A stretch of 64,000 nucleotides of DNA from Trachemys scripta elegans (taxonomy: Eukaryota; Chordata; Testudines; Emydidae). A program made the translations under genes and the position numbers. The notes under the pieces were generated by a model. It saw nothing but the letters and a program-made list of their open reading frames with translations. It ran no database searches and was not told the DNA's origin. This document shows positions 60,516 through 64,000 of the stretch, one piece after another (position 1 is the first letter of the stretch; each line of letters starts with the position of its first letter). Location of the stretch: assembly GCF_013100865.1 (NCBI RefSeq), contig NC_048305.1, forward strand, positions 10,980,464 through 11,044,463. The letters run 5' to 3'.

Positions 60516-62200
60516 CCACCCTAGAAGGAAAACATGCACACCTGTATAATTAGTGTATAATGATGAAAAGGATAATTATGATTACTTTCCAAAATATTTA
60601 CACTGTTTATATAATACATATAAAAAATTAAGTTTCTTAATTCTCTTGGGACAACAGTTCATAAATTAAATATTGTGTGTCATATCTGATCAATTTGTTT
60701 CTTTTCTACTATTATGACACAGTATCAGCTGTCTCAAAACCAGACCACAATTGAAATGGCCTTCTTGGTGAATTGTATTGAATGAGAATGATTTTTTGAT
60801 TAAGAGAATCTTCTTAATAATGCTTATAGCCAAAATGTGAAATGTGGGTCCCTAAAGACACTGGAAAATCTATAGTTAGGCAACTAATTAAAATTGGTCT
60901 GATTTTCAGAAGTGCTGGAGACTTCCAACTTCCACGACTTCAAAACCAGTTGCGGGTGCTCTGCACTTCACAAAAAATCAAGCCTCTTTATTTAGATGTC
61001 TCAATATGGATTTAGTAGCCAATCTTTTGGCAGTCAGGTTTGAACATGTTTGCTTATGTTCCTAAAACGTACTACATGGGGTTTGGATAAGTGACTATTA
61101 AATGCAGGATGCTTTATGCACTGCTTAAACTGAGTGGGTGGAAACAAGACCAGATACACATAATCAATCCTTTACATACAGGGAGACAAGAATGTCAATG
61201 CTAGATTATACTAGAGCTATTTGTCGACTATTTGGGATTCCTGGCCTATAGTGTGTTTGTGTAGCAGAATTATAGTTCTATGCAACATTTCTTAATTCAT
61301 TTACAATTAATGTCAAACCAGCAGATGGCGCTATTTTCTACAGTTGGTTCTCAAGAGAACCCCAAACTTCAGTAAATTTACTGAAGTCTCTGGAACAACT
61401 TTGCTATAAAATAGCAACAACATTAAATCCAATAACTGTTTTCACTTAGTAGTGTAGCTACCTAGCATGATTAATGAACTATCCAGATTATAAAAGGAGA
61501 AAAATTAAAAACCTACGATTAATTTAGCAGTGCATTCGATTGCTTGTGAACTTTTAACTTTATTCACAGAAAAACATCATGGATCCTTCTTTCACTCCAA
61601 TCTCACACTGAAGTCAAGGCAGGAGTTTTGCATGAAAGGAGTGAAGGATCTGGCCAAAGTTTACCAATGTATTTTTGACTTTATAGTTCTCATGCCCATG
61701 AGTTTACACTCACTTCCTAATCCCGGAAAATCCCTATAGAGGAGAGTTACGTTGAATCTGGTGTGTCAAGTAGTATTTCGTACAGAGAGAAAGAAACTTT
61801 TGGAGGCGTCCAAAATACTATGTGGATTATTTTACAAACTCCCTACACTCAGCGCTGAGTTTTATTGTGGTGCTGAATTAAATCCAACTTTGATGTAAAA
61901 CAAATTATTTGTGCCGTGTCCTTTGTGCTTCCTCTAGACACGCTAGTTAAAAGGAATCTGATCAGGTGAGGGAAACAGTGGCATGATAAAGCATAAAGTG
62001 TAGCAGGTAGCTATCCTTGGTATAAGATATGAGTGAAAGGTACAATATGGGGCACATCAACAGGGAGATACGTGTGTTATAGGAAAAGTGCTGTATAAGA
62101 AACTTTACCAGCCTGTGTGGGTGGGTGTTACACACAGAGACAGACACACACACATCACACAGCTACAGTTTCCAAACCCAGCCCAGAGAGCTCAGATGAA
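60516..62200. other. Intergenic, mostly unclassified
   Basis: AT-rich, with a decayed 'GAGCACCC'-type repeat at 60897-61045 and a palindromic-repeat trace near 61598-61660. The CTCF motif at 61318 is listed separately. Confidence 0.5.
61318..61332 (+). promoter_or_regulatory. Strong CTCF-type motif
   Basis: CCAGCAGATGGCGCT fits all 15 positions of CCASYAGRKGGCRSY. It lies in non-repetitive AT-rich DNA between CXCL14 and the CpG-rich window end. In-vivo binding cannot be judged from sequence. Confidence 0.65.
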
Positions 62201-62635
62201 CCATCTAAAATGACCCCTCTTCCGACTGAGGATGATGGGAGTCGGGACAGGGTCCCCTGACCTGTGGGCAGGACGGATTCTTTCAATTCACCTGTCAAAC
62301 GGTATTAGCGGATGTCAGGGCTGCGTGATCTGATCCGCTGTAAGCAGGGGCAGCACAATACCTAGCCCCCCTTGCCTCCGCCGTGTAAAGGGAGATGGGG
62401 CGCTTTCTGTGGGAAGGCTGGAAGGAAGCGGCTTGGTGTTTCCCGGTTTAAAGGGAATACCTTCCTGGGCGCGGAGCCCAAAGCAAGTCCTGCAGCTGGC
62501 ACCGCTCTCACACGCTCAGGGCTAAGGGGGGAAGCAGAGGGGCAAGGATGGATTTTGGTATGAGCCAACAGGTCCGCATCCTGATTTGGCATCATACTGA
62601 TCAGTGCTCTCACCAGGTTAAAGATGATCACTGGA

Positions 62636-62647
62636 GGGGGGGGGGGG
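62636..62647. repeat. Poly(G) tract
   Basis: Twelve consecutive G. Confidence 0.95.
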
Positions 62648-63206
62648 ATTACACACTCCTGCTATAGATCTCTGGTGAGGTCGATTTCCTTCTTTCTGCT
62701 ACAGTGCCGCCTTTGCTAGCCTGTTCTTCCTGCCTTTCTCTCCTCTTGCCTCACTGAGGAAGATGCAACCCCTAGATAACGATGCTAGATTTAGCTATCA
62801 CTGAAGTGTAATCCTGTATCCTCCATCAGGGCGCCATCCCTCGCAAGGCCCTATCCATTGTTTCCTCCGCACTCAGACGCCCCACCGGCCTTAAAAGGCA
62901 AATGCAAAATGGGGACAGCTTGTCAAGGCAACAGGTAGCCAAGGCAACAGGTAGCGGTTTACGCAGGTTTGGGGGGGCCCGATCCTGCTCCCACTGTAGG
63001 CGAAAACCCCTCCCTGGCTTCAATGGTCCAGGAGCGGGGCCCTTCAATTTGCTCTCCTAGATAACGGTTGCTTTTTTTTTTTCCATACTGCCAACCGAAG
63101 GGTGGGGTTAATAAAAGGGGGAAGCTTTCGATGTGAGCAGCTAATCAGAGAAGATCGAGCCTTTTCCCGGAACGTTTTTCCTTGCGCAAAGAAAGCATTC
63201 CCGGTT

Positions 63207-63243
63207 CCCCCCCCCCCCCGCCCCCCCACCGCCCCCCCCCCCC
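63207..63243. repeat. Interrupted poly(C) tract
   Basis: 37 bases of C with only G, A and G interruptions; G-quadruplex potential on the minus strand. Confidence 0.95.
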
Positions 63244-63620
63244 TTCAGATGCAAAGCGAGTGCACATATGGGCTCCTCTCCATCTCCGAGGGGCGGCTCC
63301 TCCCGTCTCAGCCCGGGCGGATTCGGATTGTCTGACAAATCGCGTTCTAGACCCTCGCGCCCCGCGTGCATCATTACCCCCGGACAACAGCTTCATTAGC
63401 CTGAAAGGGCGGCTTGCCGCATAGCCGGCTCGGCCACGGACCTCCCCTTCTCCATCGCCCCATTGTGCCCGCGCGGCGAGTCCCGGCTCGCTCCGCACCA
63501 TATGCTCCCGCTGAACTGCTCCGAACCCGCCAAAGATTTGCGCCTTTTAAAACCCCGCGAGCCTGGGCCGCATTTGACGCTGAGGCACTCGGGTTGGAGG
63601 GTGGGTTTGATGAATGACTC

Positions 63621-63640
63621 ATGATGATGATGATGATGAT
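63621..63640. repeat. (ATG)n trinucleotide run
   Basis: About six to seven ATG/TGA units directly after TGACTCA. Confidence 0.9.
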
Positions 63641-64000
63641 TTCTGCCGTTCATTGCGCGGCCAGTGCAGGGGTTAGCCACTGGAGATACGTTAAAACAAA
63701 CCACTAACAAAGTAGCCTCCATGTGCATGCACTGAGTTGGACTGACAAAGGCATTCGCTTCGAGTAGGAATATTTTCATGCATGTATCCCCTTACCAGCA
63801 AAAGATCGACTGTGCTACCATGGGGAGCTGTGCAGCGTTATAAGTCTGTGCAGCATTTCGGCAAACTTCAGATCCAATTGCTTTCAAACATATACCGTGG
63901 TGTGTATTCCCCAAAACGATCCTGGCAGTCGTGGCCAGGGCATTCTGGACGCACGTGCAGAGGTGAAGGAGTTTGAAGGGTTCTCCATTTCTAAAGGGCA
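63641..64000. other. Window end, nothing firmly recognised
   Basis: Single-copy-looking sequence. No exon or repeat recognised. Confidence 0.5.

Larger units (their letters stand above)
62270..63600. promoter_or_regulatory. CpG-rich region, possible approach to NEUROG1
   Basis: CpG density rises sharply compared with the preceding 15 kb without matching the GC-rich transposons seen elsewhere. Motifs: TTAATAAAAGG (63108-63118), an E-box CAGATG (63246-63251), TTTTAAAA (63545-63552) and TGACTCA (63615-63621, just beyond). In mammals NEUROG1 lies 3' of CXCL14 in the same orientation, so this may be distal promoter or enhancer sequence of that gene. No NEUROG1 coding sequence occurs in the window. 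Confidence 0.45.

Noticed and set aside
63102..63620. NEUROG1 first exon or a coding gene at the window end
   Set aside because: No bHLH sequence or NEUROG1 N-terminus is present; the open frames come from the C tract and CpG-rich DNA.

Overview
This is vertebrate nuclear DNA, almost certainly from a cryptodiran turtle. It has one intron-split vertebrate gene, CR1 LINE 3' ends, tRNA-derived SINEs of the cryptodire Cry-I / tortoise Pol III type (ending in a 'TGTACAGTGCCTAGCA...ATAATAAATAA' tail), Penelope-like retroelement ends, and many short hAT-like and other terminal-inverted-repeat elements. There is no bacterial or phage signal. The many short open frames are chance or repeat-derived.

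The only protein-coding gene I can support is CXCL14 (BRAK), on the + strand. It has four coding exons at 28471-28534, 29467-29572, 35667-35777 and 42339-42354, with GT-AG introns of 932, 6094 and 6561 bp. They join to a 98-residue secreted CXC chemokine: a 22-residue signal peptide, C-K-C motif at residues 25-27, partner cysteines 51 and 71, and a C-terminus ending in RRVYEE. A TATA-like box and a POU-like octamer lie about 230-270 bp upstream of the ATG. The 3' UTR runs to about 43.3-43.5 kb.

Layout. 0-28 kb is the 5' flank: intergenic DNA with an LTR-like block (3.7-4.5 kb), a Penelope-like insertion (7.4-7.7 kb), a CR1 3' end (13.1-13.9 kb), three copies of a GC-rich hAT-like family (12.4, 22.3 and 22.8 kb) and an AT-rich stretch with homeodomain-type TAATTA sites (24.8-25.1 kb). 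28.2-43.5 kb is CXCL14; its introns hold decayed repeats, a retroelement-like fragment and a multi-hairpin transposon (41.8-42.1 kb). 43.5-62 kb is the 3' flank, densely seeded with DNA transposons, SINEs, a second Penelope-like insertion and a strong CTCF-type motif at 61.3 kb. 62.2-64 kb turns CpG-rich with TATA-like and E-box motifs. In mammals NEUROG1 is the gene next to the 3' side of CXCL14 in the same orientation, so this end may be the approach to NEUROG1, whose coding sequence is not in the window.

Six insertions carry flanking target duplications that can be read directly. Five are hAT-like with 8-bp duplications, one of those with a single mismatch, though one further hAT copy and its neighbour also fit (six hAT-like copies in all). 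Two Penelope-like ends each have a perfect 12-bp duplication. I found no convincing undescribed gene system. The best leads are the altered mid-loop of turtle CXCL14, the possible chromatin-boundary site between CXCL14 and the presumed NEUROG1, and the structure-rich transposons.
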